Part shown: piece after piece, positions 17,003-25,277 of the stretch | Numbering within the stretch: the stretch's first letter is position 1 | How the letters are laid out: the number at the start of each line of letters is the position of its first letter | Translations under genes and position numbers: made by a program | NCBI GenBank assembly: GCA_040902305.1 | Contig: JBBDXN010000129.1 | Coordinates: 19,734-83,733, forward strand | Direction: 5' to 3' | Origin: CAMLFJ01 sp040902305 | GTDB taxonomy: Bacteria > Methylomirabilota > Methylomirabilia > Rokubacteriales > CSP1-6 | Length of the DNA stretch: 64,000 bases | Notes under the pieces: model-generated | The model's input: only the letters and a program-made list of their open reading frames with translations | Database searches by the model: none | What the model was told of the DNA's origin: nothing

Positions 17003-19100
17003 GCTTGACCTCCTCGAGCTTCGACTTCACCTCGCGCAGCTCGTTCACGTCCTCGACCAGGCCCTTGGGGCAGGAGTTGCCGCTGATCACGCGCTCCCAG
17101 CCCGCGGCCAGCGGCAGCTTGCTCCAGGGCCGGCCCTTGGCGCCGGGGAGCTGCACGTCGATGAAGGTGCGCGTGCAGCTGATCGGGCACCACTTGCAGA
17201 CCGTGGCGGGCGCGGTGGTGCTCGTGTAGGTGAGCGCCGCGATCGCCTCGAAGCCGCGGAAGCGGCTCGCGCGCCCGCCCGGCACCGCCCGCCAGTCCGC
17301 CGCGCAGAGCGCGGCCCCGATGGCCCCCGCCTCGCCCGAGTAGGGATGCAGCACGATGTCGGCCTCGGGCACCTTGCCGCGGATGAAATCCACCTGGGCC
17401 TTCACCACCGCCATGTTGCGATGGGTGCCGCCCTGGAGCACGAACTTGCGGCCGACCGATCTGAGATTCTGCAGCTGACCGGCGTAGATCCACACGTTGA
17501 TGGGCAGCACCGCGGCGAGCGCGGCCATGATCTCCTCGGCCGCCCAGCCCTTGCGCTGCTGGTTGACGATGTCGGACTGGAGAAAGACCCCGCAGCCCAT
17601 CGCGAGCGTCGGCATGGCCTTCGCGGCGAAGGCCCGGTCGGCATACGCCTCGAGGGGGATCGAGTAGCGCTCGGCCACGCCCTGCAGGAACGCGCCGTTG
17701 CCGGAAGAGCACTGCGAGTTCAGCCGGAAGTCGGCCACCGTGCCCTGGCGGAGGATCATGATCTTGACGTCGGTGCCGCCGACGTCACAGATCACGTCGG
17801 CGTCGGGATGGAAGTGCAGCGTGCCGGTGGCGTGCGCCACCGTCTCCACCACCGCCACGTCGGCCCCGACCACGTCCCTCAAGAGGTCCTTGCCGTAGCC
17901 GGTCAGGGCGAGCCCGCCGACTTCCGTGTAGCCGGCCTCCCGGACCTGGCGGAACAGCGACTGGGCGTCCTCGATCGGATTGCCCTTCGAGAGCGCGTAG
18001 CAGGTGAACAGCAGCTCCTTCTCCGGCGAGAGCACCACCGCCTTGGCGGTGGTGCTGCCGAAGTCGCAGCCGACCAGCACCGGGCCCACCGGAGCGGCGG
18101 AGCGGGCCGCGGTCGAGCGCTTGAGATCGTACTCGGCCACGAACGCGGTCAGATCGTCGGCGCCGGAGACGAGCGCGCGCCCGCCCGCCTTGGCCTTCTC
18201 CTCCTGCTGGCCTTCTTCCACCCACCAGCGCAGCCGGTCGCGGCCCTCGTAGACCGCCACGCTCTCCGCCTCGCCCCCGCCGATCTCCACGCAGCCGAGG
18301 CAGGCGTAGTACAGCGCCTCCGCGGGCACCGTGATCAGGGAGGCCAGGTCGCGACCCTCGGGCAGGGCGAGCTTCCGCTGCTCCCACAGCTTGCCCAGGT
18401 GATGACGCCACGCTTCCTGGAGCCCCCTGAAGAAGAGGTTCGGGCCGCCCAGCAACAGGACCTCGGGGGCCGGGGTATTGCCCTTGGTGAGGGTGGCCAG
18501 GTTCTGGTAGACCACCGCCTCGAACAAGCTCGCGATGATCTCCTCGACCGGCACGCCGGTCTTCACCAGACTATTGGCGTCCGTTTCCGCGAAGATGCCG
18601 CACTTGCTGCTGACCTTGTGCAGGCTCATGCCCGCGTAGGGCATGGCGGCGAGCTGTTCGCTCGTCACCTGGAGCTTCCGCGCGGTCTTCTCGATGAAGG
18701 TGCCGGTGCCGCCGCTGCACGCCGACTGCATGTAGACCTGCTTGGAGCGGCCGGTGCCGGTCGCGGTGAAGAAGATCGTCTTCATGTCCTCGCCGCCGAT
18801 CTCCGACACGAAGCGCACGTCCGGGTGAAGCTGCTCGACGCAGGCGGCCACCGCGACCACCTCCTGGATCATCTTGGCCCCGACCAGCGGTCCCAGCAGG
18901 CCGGCCCCGGAACCGGTGAAGAAGACGCGGGCGCGGCCCGCGGCCACCTGGGCCTCGTCCTCCATCCGGCCCAGGAACTCCAGCACCTTCTCGGCCTGGC
19001 GCGTGTTGTGGCGCTGGTAGTCCTGCCACACCACGCGGCCATCCTCGACGGCGACCGCCTTCACCGTCGTGGAGCCGACATCCATCCCGATCAGCCTCAT
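16920..19100 (-). CDS. Acyl-CoA dehydratase activase, two-domain BadF/BcrA/HgdC-type ATPase
   Basis: A 726-residue ASKHA-fold ATPase with two BcrAD_BadFG domains. The first begins at residue 1 (GMDVGSTTVKAVAVEDG) and has SACSGGTGTFIEKTARKL; the second (about 315-580) has GCDFGSTTAKAVVL and SQCSSGNGAFLQGVAERY. The Cys in each of the two GxG segments is the kind that binds a bridging [4Fe-4S] cluster. A C-terminal CKWCPISCTRT motif adds more Cys. Such activases use ATP to push a low-potential electron into a 2-hydroxyacyl-CoA dehydratase or double-cubane protein. Start ATG 19100 shares one base with the upstream stop (TGATG). Confidence 0.9.
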   Translation of the reverse strand: MRLIGMDVGSTTVKAVAVEDGRVVWQDYQRHNTRQAEKVLEFLGRMEDEAQVAAGRARVFFTGSGAGLLGPLVGAKMIQEVVAVAACVEQLHPDVRFVSEIGGEDMKTIFFTATGTGRSKQVYMQSACSGGTGTFIEKTARKLQVTSEQLAAMPYAGMSLHKVSSKCGIFAETDANSLVKTGVPVEEIIASLFEAVVYQNLATLTKGNTPAPEVLLLGGPNLFFRGLQEAWRHHLGKLWEQRKLALPEGRDLASLITVPAEALYYACLGCVEIGGGEAESVAVYEGRDRLRWWVEEGQQEEKAKAGGRALVSGADDLTAFVAEYDLKRSTAARSAAPVGPVLVGCDFGSTTAKAVVLSPEKELLFTCYALSKGNPIEDAQSLFRQVREAGYTEVGGLALTGYGKDLLRDVVGADVAVVETVAHATGTLHFHPDADVICDVGGTDVKIMILRQGTVADFRLNSQCSSGNGAFLQGVAERYSIPLEAYADRAFAAKAMPTLAMGCGVFLQSDIVNQQRKGWAAEEIMAALAAVLPINVWIYAGQLQNLRSVGRKFVLQGGTHRNMAVVKAQVDFIRGKVPEADIVLHPYSGEAGAIGAALCAADWRAVPGGRASRFRGFEAIAALTYTSTTAPATVCKWCPISCTRTFIDVQLPGAKGRPWSKLPLAAGWERVISGNSCPKGLVEDVNELREVKSKLEEVKREYPNVAEMVRKDAFRRSRADAPAVAG

Positions 19101-20650
19101 CACTTCGCCCGCTGCGCCACGTGCAGCACCAGATTCGCGGCCTGCCCGGCGCAACCCATATGGGGAACGTTATAGGTCGCGCGCTTCATCCTCGGATGCG
19201 CGGCCAGATACGCGCGCACCTGGTGAAGCGTCATGCCACTCCGGGCGAGCGCCTCGTCGAACTCGCCCTGGGCCCGCTTCTTGGCCTCGGTGAGGATCAT
19301 CTGGCAGCGCGAGAGCGCGTGCACCTCGGCGTCGCCCTTGATCTCGAGCGGGGCGTAGAGCAGATCGGGGTACTTGCCGATCACGCCGGCCATCGCCCCG
19401 ATGCTCATGGTGTTGGGCATGCAGGAATACGGCGACAGCTCGCAGATCATGTGGGCCTTCTTCTTCTGGTGGGCCCAGATCGCCTTGCCGACCAGCATGT
19501 CGCCCTCGCCGCCGTCGAGGCGGCTGTGGAAGTAGGGCGCGGCCAGGCGGCGCAGCTCGAGCTGGTGCGGAATGTCGCGGGGCAGGTTGCCCATGGCGCG
19601 GCGCAGCCGGCCGACGATGGCCCGGTAGATCGCCTGCACGGTCCGCCCGAGGCCCAGCTTGAGCCGCGCACCCTTCTCGATGCCCGAGTAGTCCTCGAAG
19701 CGCTGCAGCCCCAGGCGCAGCAGGTAGTCCATCCACACCGTGATGCCGGCCGGATAGACCTCGGCCCCCTCGGCCTCGAGCCAGCGGTGGATATTGTAGT
19801 TGGGGTCGCCCTCCACGGTCTGGAGGTAGAACTCGCCGGTGATCTTCACGGTGGGCTTCACGCGGAGTCGATCCACCTCGATCGCGTCGAACTTCCGCCG
19901 GATCTCCCGCATCGCCTTCGTGAAGTAACCGGTGGTGAGAAACCACAGGACCGATCGCCAGGGCCCGCGCTTCGGCCGGTTGCGGAAGGCCTGGTACAGG
20001 AGCTCCACCGACTCCTTGACCACCGCCTCGGTCTGGCCCGCCACCACCTCGTACGGCCGCACCTGGTACTCGAGGTCCTGGACGAGATCGGTGCAGAAGA
20101 TGGCCCAGAGGCAGCCGAGCGTGACCGGCAGGTTGAGGTCGAGGCCGTCGCCCATCTCCGCTTTCTGGTCGAGCTGGTCCTGAGCGAGGAGGAACATGCG
20201 GAAGGCGCCGAGCCCGGAGTTGCGCAGGGCCAGCTCGTAGCTCTGGTGGTATTGCCCGAAGCGGCAGGCCCCGCAGGAGCCGGCGGTGAGGTAAACGAAC
20301 TTCTTGTTCACGTCCTCGGCGCTGGTCGCTTTCGCCTCTTTCTTCAGGAAGTTGACCAGGTTGCCGGTGGTGAAGCTGGTCGGGCAGCACTGGCCGATGT
20401 CGGCTACCTCGCGGCCGGTGAGCAGGTCGTCCCGGGTGGCCACCGGCAGGACCTGCGCCTTGTGCCCGCCGCTCTCCAGCACCGCTTGCAAGATTCGCTC
20501 GACGCGCCAGTGCAGGCCGCCGAAGAGCACGGTGACCGAGTCGCGCTCCGCGCGGGTGAAGGGCCGCGGAGTATAGGCCCGGTAGTGTGATGCGCCGGGC
20601 CGCTCGCCCGCGCGCCGGTCGGTTGCCCGCTCAGTGCTTGCCGTGGCCAT
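19100..20650 (-). CDS. 2-hydroxyacyl-CoA dehydratase (HgdB)-like iron-sulfur protein
   Basis: A 516-residue protein of the HgdB/double-cubane-cluster superfamily. Conserved Cys lie in IGQCCPTSFTTG, GSCGACRFGQY, LGCLWAIFC, SPYSCMPNTMS and PHMGCAGQA, fitting one or two iron-sulfur clusters. It has lost the obvious dehydratase substrate motifs I would expect, so a reductase role (double-cubane type) is as likely as a dehydratase. The ATG at 20650 follows GGAGGACGCA. It is coupled to the diiron protein upstream (20-bp overlap) and the activase downstream. Confidence 0.83.
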   Translation of the reverse strand: MATASTERATDRRAGERPGASHYRAYTPRPFTRAERDSVTVLFGGLHWRVERILQAVLESGGHKAQVLPVATRDDLLTGREVADIGQCCPTSFTTGNLVNFLKKEAKATSAEDVNKKFVYLTAGSCGACRFGQYHQSYELALRNSGLGAFRMFLLAQDQLDQKAEMGDGLDLNLPVTLGCLWAIFCTDLVQDLEYQVRPYEVVAGQTEAVVKESVELLYQAFRNRPKRGPWRSVLWFLTTGYFTKAMREIRRKFDAIEVDRLRVKPTVKITGEFYLQTVEGDPNYNIHRWLEAEGAEVYPAGITVWMDYLLRLGLQRFEDYSGIEKGARLKLGLGRTVQAIYRAIVGRLRRAMGNLPRDIPHQLELRRLAAPYFHSRLDGGEGDMLVGKAIWAHQKKKAHMICELSPYSCMPNTMSIGAMAGVIGKYPDLLYAPLEIKGDAEVHALSRCQMILTEAKKRAQGEFDEALARSGMTLHQVRAYLAAHPRMKRATYNVPHMGCAGQAANLVLHVAQRAK

Positions 20651-21464
20651 TGCGTCCTCCTGTACGTGCGGGAACGCCCTCGGCGCTCCCCACGTGGCGG
20701 TCCATCCACGACTCGAGGAGCTGCACGGTCTCGAAGCCGGGCAGGCGCCGGATCGTCTCGTCGACCTTGCCGGCCGCCGCCCGGCCCTCGGGCCCCCCGA
20801 ACAGATAGGTGCCGAGGAAGCGCAGCTCGCCATCGGGCTGCACGCCGCTGCCCACCGGAGCCCAGAACCGGTCCACCAGGATGCGCGCGACCCGGGCGAC
20901 GGCCCGGCGCTGCAGGCGCAGCTCGGCCTGGCGGTAGTAGAAGAAGAAGTGCCGCGACTCGTCCAGCACGATCCGCTCGAGCAGATCGGCGAGCACCGGG
21001 TGATCGGTCAGCGCGGCCAGCCGCCGATAGCCGGTGAGCGTGGTCAGCTCGTTGATGGCGCCCCAGGTCATGTGCACCGCGCAGAAGTCGGGCCAGGCTT
21101 TCGACACCATCGCGGTCGCCGCCGCCTCGAGCCGCTTGGACCACGGCTCCTGCCCGCGGGGCAAGGGCCGATCGCCCACCGGCGAGCCGGCCGCTTCCAG
21201 GAAGCGCTGGAGGGCCAGGCCGTGGAAGGTCTCCTCGTAGACCCAGCAGGCCAGGAAGGTGGCAACGTCCGGGTCGTCGATGGCACGGGTGGCGAGCAGG
21301 GACCGCAGGTAGATGATGGTGTGGCTCTCGATGTCCTGCATGAAGCGCATGGCCCGGAGAGCCCCAGGGGACACCGGATGCCGCGGGACCGCGGCCCAGT
21401 CGACGGCCGCCAGGTCGACCGCTCTCGACCGCCCGACGTAGGTGTCGATGTCGAAAGCTGGCAT
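20631..21464 (-). CDS. Ferritin-like diiron protein (acyl-ACP desaturase / type 2 desaturase-like)
   Basis: A 277-residue all-alpha protein with likely diiron ligands: Glu in DIESHTIIY, the ExxH of YEETFHGLAL, Glu in NELTTLTGY and the ExxH of DESRHFFFYY. This four-helix pattern is that of acyl-ACP desaturases and related oxidases. It opens the operon with the HgdB-like, activase and DUF2229 genes, and its 3' end overlaps the next gene by 20 bp. An O2-using diiron protein tied to O2-sensitive iron-sulfur enzymes is unexpected; it could protect them or act in sequence. Start ATG 21464. Confidence 0.8.
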   Translation of the reverse strand: MPAFDIDTYVGRSRAVDLAAVDWAAVPRHPVSPGALRAMRFMQDIESHTIIYLRSLLATRAIDDPDVATFLACWVYEETFHGLALQRFLEAAGSPVGDRPLPRGQEPWSKRLEAAATAMVSKAWPDFCAVHMTWGAINELTTLTGYRRLAALTDHPVLADLLERIVLDESRHFFFYYRQAELRLQRRAVARVARILVDRFWAPVGSGVQPDGELRFLGTYLFGGPEGRAAAGKVDETIRRLPGFETVQLLESWMDRHVGSAEGVPARTGGRNGHGKH

Positions 21465-21520
21465 CGGTCATCTCAACTCATACGCCACTGCCGGGGGCAT
21501 TTCAAGGGTCATGCCCTGAA

Positions 21521-22171
21521 CTACGGGCCCGCGGGTCGGCTCGGATCTGCGGCGGGCGGCCCCGGGCAATGCGCCTGGACCAGCTCGGCCAGCCCGCCAC
21601 CGCGCGGCACCGGGTCGAGCGGGCCGACCACGGCACGATGGCGGATGACCCCGTCGCGGTCGACCAGGAAGATCCCCTGCTCCATGGCGGTCATGGCGTG
21701 GTGGTGCAGCCGGCGGACGAAGTTCCGGTTCATGACGTCGAGCCAGGCGCCCCGGATCTGGGGCCCGCCATCGCCGTGGGTGAAAGCGTAGGAGAAGCTC
21801 ACGACCGCGGAGCGCGTCGCCTCGAGCGCGCCACGGTCGCCGAGCCCGTAGACCGCGAAGAGCCGCTTGTCGGGATCGCAGACGAAGGGGTAGGGGGTCG
21901 GGCTATGACCGAAGAAGATGCGGGCGGACTGCAGCAGGTTGGGGCCGACCTGGATGATCTCGGTGCCCGCGGCCCGCAGCCGGTCGTAGCCTTCGCGCAT
22001 GCCGTCCATGTAGACCCGACAGAAGGGGCAGGTGAAGCCTCGCGAGAACCAGACGACGACGTTGCGCCGGCCCCGGTACGCGGACAGCTCGACCGTCTCG
22101 CCCTGCACCGAGGTCAGGCTGAACAGCGGCGCCGGCTGGCCGACCCCCGGAGGCTCGGGAACGGACGCCAC
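21521..22171 (-). CDS. AhpC/TSA-type peroxiredoxin-like protein
   Basis: A 216-residue thioredoxin-fold protein. The redox site reads FTCPFCRVYMDGM (about residues 47-59), i.e. a CxxC in the peroxiredoxin position, preceded by RNVVVWFSRG. The segment GIFLVDRDGVIRHRAV is the usual strand before the resolving end. The peroxiredoxin TxxC catalytic pattern is kept (TCPFC), so peroxidase or disulfide reductase activity are both possible. No signal peptide. Divergent from an unknown Cys-containing protein gene. Confidence 0.82.
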   Translation of the reverse strand: MASVPEPPGVGQPAPLFSLTSVQGETVELSAYRGRRNVVVWFSRGFTCPFCRVYMDGMREGYDRLRAAGTEIIQVGPNLLQSARIFFGHSPTPYPFVCDPDKRLFAVYGLGDRGALEATRSAVVSFSYAFTHGDGGPQIRGAWLDVMNRNFVRRLHHHAMTAMEQGIFLVDRDGVIRHRAVVGPLDPVPRGGGLAELVQAHCPGPPAADPSRPAGP

Positions 22172-22274
22172 GAGCCGAGGATAACACGCAGGTCGCGGGA
22201 GCCCGCCCGGACGGCCGCCCTTGACTCATAGATTGACGGGGCTGGCCTCGGCTCGCTACCCTCGCGGGTAAGCA

Positions 22275-22964
22275 GTGAGCACGATCAAGATCGTCTACGA
22301 CTTCGCGTTCCCCGACGGCGGCTCGAAGTCCTATACCGTCGAGCTGGACCGCGCGAGCCTCTCCTTCCAGCCGGCCGGACCCGAGCGGCCGCCCGACTGG
22401 GCCCGGCTCGAGAACCACCAGTGCGGCCACTGCCCGCTCGAGCCGGCCGAGCACCCCTACTGCCCGGTGGCTACCAACCTGGCGGCCCTGGTGGAATTCT
22501 TCAAGGACAAGGCCTCGGTCGCCGAGGCCACCGTGACCGTCACCACCGAGGAGCGGGTCTACATCAAGGACCTCCCTCTCCAGCGCGGGATCTTCGGCAT
22601 CTTCGGCCTCGTCATGGCCACGAGCTCCTGCCCCTACATGGACTTCCTCAAGCCGATGGCCCGCTTCCACCTGCCGTTCTCGACGGCGGAGGAGACCATC
22701 GTGCGGTCGGTGTCCATGTATCTCCTCCGCCAGTACTTCGTGGCCAAGCGCGGCGAGCAGCCCGATCTGGGTCTCGAGCACCTCGAGACGCACTACGAGA
22801 ACATCCAGAAGGTCAACGACGGCATCCTGGAGCGCATCAAGGGCGTGGTGAAGAACGACGCCGACCTCAACGCCCTCATCATCCTCCAGGGCTTCGCCGA
22901 CCTGCTCACGATGGCGATCTCGAAGGATCTCTCCAAGATCGAGCCGCTCTTCTTCCGCAAGTAG
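22275..22964 (+). CDS. Conserved hypothetical protein with Cys clusters
   Basis: A 229-residue soluble protein that I do not recognise. The N-terminal half is beta-rich and contains CGHCPL (about 54-59), YCPVA (about 66-70) and later SSCPYMDFLKPMARFHLPF; the C-terminal half is helical (GLEHLETHYENIQKVNDGILE). The Cys spacing CxxC-x(8)-C suggests metal or redox function. GTG start at 22275, with only a weak GGGTAAG upstream. It is divergent from the peroxiredoxin gene (103 bp between them) and ends before a double palindrome. Confidence 0.75.
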   Translation: MSTIKIVYDFAFPDGGSKSYTVELDRASLSFQPAGPERPPDWARLENHQCGHCPLEPAEHPYCPVATNLAALVEFFKDKASVAEATVTVTTEERVYIKDLPLQRGIFGIFGLVMATSSCPYMDFLKPMARFHLPFSTAEETIVRSVSMYLLRQYFVAKRGEQPDLGLEHLETHYENIQKVNDGILERIKGVVKNDADLNALIILQGFADLLTMAISKDLSKIEPLFFRK

Positions 22965-22969
22965 TCATC

Positions 22970-23009
22970 GAAGGGGGCCCCTTCTGAGGTCTAAGAGGGG
23001 GGCCCCCTC
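22970..23009. terminator. Two adjacent GC-rich palindromes, probable bidirectional terminator
   Basis: Two 15-bp perfect palindromes lie side by side, GAAGGGGGCCCCTTC (22970-22984) and GAGGGGGGCCCCCTC (22995-23009). They can also pair with each other. They begin 5 bp after the stop of the plus-strand unknown gene and face the end of the minus-strand dehydrogenase gene. No T-tract follows, so a strict intrinsic terminator is not certain. The rest of 23010-23094 shows nothing I can name. Confidence 0.5.
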
Positions 23010-23094
23010 CGAGCCTCCCCCAGAGCGGATTGCGCCGGCCAAGCCGGCGCTCGAACGTCGCCCGGTCGCACACGCCTCTAGCTGACCACAGACG

Positions 23095-24027
23095 TCAGCG
23101 GCCGTCTTTGTCCAGCACCTCCTTGATCTGCTCCACCGGCACCGCGATCTTCACGCCGGCGCGCTCTTCCTGTAGCAGCATGGCCACGCGGGAGTCCCGC
23201 TCGCTCCAGCCGCGGTTCATCGCTTCGGTCAGCTCCTCGAGGGCCAGATTGGCCATTCTCATAGGCACGCCGAGCTCGCGCCCGAGGGCCACCGCCAGCG
23301 AGACGTCCTTGTGGCTCAGGCGCAGGCTGAACGCGGGCGGATCGAAGGTGCCGGGCAGGAACTGATCCGCGAGGCCGTCGAAGGTGCGCCGGCGCCCCCC
23401 CGCCCCCTGCCGCACCGCCTTCCAGAGCGTGAGCGCGTCCACCCCGCCCTTGACCCCCATGGTGAAGACCTCGGCGAGCGCGGTCTGCACCGCGTAACCC
23501 GCGCAGTTGTGCACGAGCTTGGCCACCGAGCCCGCGCCGATCGGCCCCACGTAGTACGGCTGGTCGCCGATGGCGTCCAGCACCGGCTTGAAGCGATCGT
23601 AGACCTCACGGTCGCCGCCGATCCACAGCGCGAGCTTGCGCGACTTGGCGCCCTTGGGCCCGCCGCTCACCGGCGCGTCGAGCACGTGGATGCCCTTCTC
23701 CTTGAACGCGGGGTAGAGCCGCCGCATCAGCGCGGGCGAGTTCGTGCTGAGATCGAAGTAGGCCGCGCCCTCCTTCATCCCGTGGATGAGCCCGTCCGGG
23801 CCGAGGGCGACCTGTTCCACCTCCTTCGGCCCGGGGAGCGAGGTGAAGACGACCTCCGCGCCCTCCGCCACCTGGCGGGGCGTGCCCTTCCAGATCGCGC
23901 CGGCCTTCAGATGCGGCGCCGCCGCCTCGCGCCGCACGTCGCTCACTTGCAGCTCGTGGCCCCCCGCCTGGAGATTGGACGCCATGCTGGCGCCCATGGT
24001 GCCCAGCCCGATGAACCCGACCTTCAT
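23095..24027 (-). CDS. 3-hydroxyisobutyrate dehydrogenase-like (beta-hydroxyacid dehydrogenase) protein
   Basis: A 310-residue NAD(P)-dependent beta-hydroxyacid dehydrogenase. Rossmann motif GFIGLGTMGASMASNL at residues 4-19, substrate-binding DAPVSGGPKGAK (about 118-129) and the catalytic Lys in GSVAKLVHNC are in the expected places. Family length is about 290-300. ATG 24027 overlaps the stop of the CMD gene by 4 bp, so the two are coupled. Substrates in the family include 3-hydroxyisobutyrate, tartronate semialdehyde and succinic semialdehyde. Confidence 0.88.
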   Translation of the reverse strand: MKVGFIGLGTMGASMASNLQAGGHELQVSDVRREAAAPHLKAGAIWKGTPRQVAEGAEVVFTSLPGPKEVEQVALGPDGLIHGMKEGAAYFDLSTNSPALMRRLYPAFKEKGIHVLDAPVSGGPKGAKSRKLALWIGGDREVYDRFKPVLDAIGDQPYYVGPIGAGSVAKLVHNCAGYAVQTALAEVFTMGVKGGVDALTLWKAVRQGAGGRRRTFDGLADQFLPGTFDPPAFSLRLSHKDVSLAVALGRELGVPMRMANLALEELTEAMNRGWSERDSRVAMLLQEERAGVKIAVPVEQIKEVLDKDGR

Positions 24028-24356
24028 GCCTTGGCCTCCTCGAAGACCTGTTTCACGATCCGGGCCGCGGACATCGCGCTGGGCCAGCCCGCGTAGAACG
24101 CCAGATGGGTGATCAGCTCGCCGATCTCCTCCCGGGTGACGCCGTTGGCGAGCGCCCGCTCGGTGTGGCCTTTGAGCTGATCGGGCCGGTACATCGCCAT
24201 CAGGGCCGCCACGGTGATGAGGCTCCGGTCGCGCTTGGAGAGACCGGGGCGCTCCCAGATGTCGGGATAGACGAGGGTCTCGGTCAGCTCGATGAGCCTG
24301 GGGGCGACCGTGCGGACTTCGTTGCGGGAGGCCGATACCGCGGCGGGTAAGGTCAT
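24024..24356 (-). CDS. Carboxymuconolactone decarboxylase family protein
   Basis: A 110-residue CMD protein close in length to PcaC-type decarboxylases (about 120-130). Core: RDRSLITVAALMAMYR, LKGHTERALANGVTREE, then HLAFYAGWPSAMSAA. The ATG at 24356 is chosen for its AAGGAGGAG ribosome site; the longer frame upstream would enter the divergent control region. Coupled (ATGA) to the HIBADH-like gene. The pairing suggests catabolism of a small branched acid, but this is inference. Confidence 0.88.
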   Translation of the reverse strand: MTLPAAVSASRNEVRTVAPRLIELTETLVYPDIWERPGLSKRDRSLITVAALMAMYRPDQLKGHTERALANGVTREEIGELITHLAFYAGWPSAMSAARIVKQVFEEAKA

Positions 24357-24435
24357 CCGTACTCCTCCTTGAGTGGGGGGCTTCCGTGAGACTCCGAAAC
24401 GCGTAGAATCCTGCCACGGGAAAGGAGACTTGACC

Positions 24436-25200
24436 ATGCCCAATGCGCCCTACCGCATCTACGCCGTGCGCTACGCCCACCGCAAGTGCACCACCTCGGA
24501 GGCGTTCTACGGCGACTACCACAAGGCTCCCATGACGATGGACTACTTCGTGTGGGCGCTCACCAACGGCACCGAGACGGTGGTGGTGGACCTCGGCTTC
24601 ACGGAGGAAGTCGGCACGCGGCGGGGCCGCCAGTTCCTGCGCTGCCCGGGCAAGGGCCTGGCCGAGATCGCGGTGGACGCGGCCTCGGTGAAGCACGTGA
24701 TCCTGAGCCACTTCCACTACGATCACGTGGGCAACTACGCGCTGTTCCCGAATGCGACGTTCTACGCGCAGGACTCCGAGATGGCCTTCTACACGGGCCG
24801 CAACGCCTCCCTGCCCGCCTTCCGCCACTCGGTCGAGGTGGACGACGTCTGCGCGCTGGTGCGGCTCAACTACGAGCGGCGCCTCTCGTTCGTGGACGGC
24901 TCCCGCGAGATCGTGCCCGGCATCGCGGTGCACCACGTGGGCGGGCACACCGCGGGCATGCAGATCGTCACGGTGGCGCACGCGCGGGGGCAGGCGGTGG
25001 TCGCCTCCGACGCCTCGCACTACTACCGAAACTTCGAGGAGCGCATCCCCTTCAACACGCTTCAGGATCTGCCGCGCATGTACGCGGCCTTCGCGAAGAT
25101 CCGCGAGCTGGCCTCCTCCGAGGACCTGGTCCTGCCCGGCCACGACCCGCTCGTGCTCGAGCGGCTCAAGCGGGTGGGCGACGGGATCGTGGAGATGTAG
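24436..25200 (+). CDS. Metallo-beta-lactamase fold hydrolase (AHL-lactonase-like)
   Basis: A 254-residue MBL-fold hydrolase. The binuclear metal site is complete: HFHYDH (about residues 93-98), His in GGHTAGMQ, Asp in VASDASHYY and His in LPGHDP. The length and the absence of signal peptide match N-acyl-homoserine lactonases (AttM/AiiA) and related lactonases. ATG 24436 follows AAAGGAG. A TAGAAT (24404-24409) in the divergent gap could be the -10. The substrate is not certain; many soil homologues are not quorum-quenching enzymes. Confidence 0.85.
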   Translation: MPNAPYRIYAVRYAHRKCTTSEAFYGDYHKAPMTMDYFVWALTNGTETVVVDLGFTEEVGTRRGRQFLRCPGKGLAEIAVDAASVKHVILSHFHYDHVGNYALFPNATFYAQDSEMAFYTGRNASLPAFRHSVEVDDVCALVRLNYERRLSFVDGSREIVPGIAVHHVGGHTAGMQIVTVAHARGQAVVASDASHYYRNFEERIPFNTLQDLPRMYAAFAKIRELASSEDLVLPGHDPLVLERLKRVGDGIVEM

Positions 25201-25208
25201 GAGTCAGC

Positions 25209-25253
25209 CACCCCTCACCCTCACCACCCCTCACCCTCACCACCCCTCACCCT
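25209..25253. repeat. 16-bp tandem repeat, 2.8 copies
   Basis: The unit CACCCCTCACCCTCAC occurs twice in full (25209-25224 and 25225-25240) and a third time with its last two bases lost, running into REP-like copy B. It sits between the convergent lactonase-like and YihY genes and contains the same CCCCTCACCCT string that flanks the REP stems, so it probably arose by slippage of the repeat arm. Confidence 0.85.
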
Positions 25254-25277
25254 GCCCTCTCCCCTGAGGGGAGAGGG
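25242..25277. repeat. REP-like palindrome copy B
   Basis: Stem CCCTCTCCCC (25255-25264) and GGGGAGAGGG (25268-25277) around TGA, preceded by CCCCTCACCCTG, which is the complement of the arm that follows copies A and C. It lies at the junction of two convergent genes and includes the stop and last codons of the YihY gene. It may act as a terminator for both. Confidence 0.85.

Noticed and set aside
16764..19175. 803-codon plus-strand open frame opposite the activase
   Set aside because: Antisense shadow of a well-conserved ATPase; translation has no recognisable motif.
25209..25253. Short repeats resembling a CRISPR array
   Set aside because: Units are 16 bp, directly abutting with no spacers; no cas genes are present.
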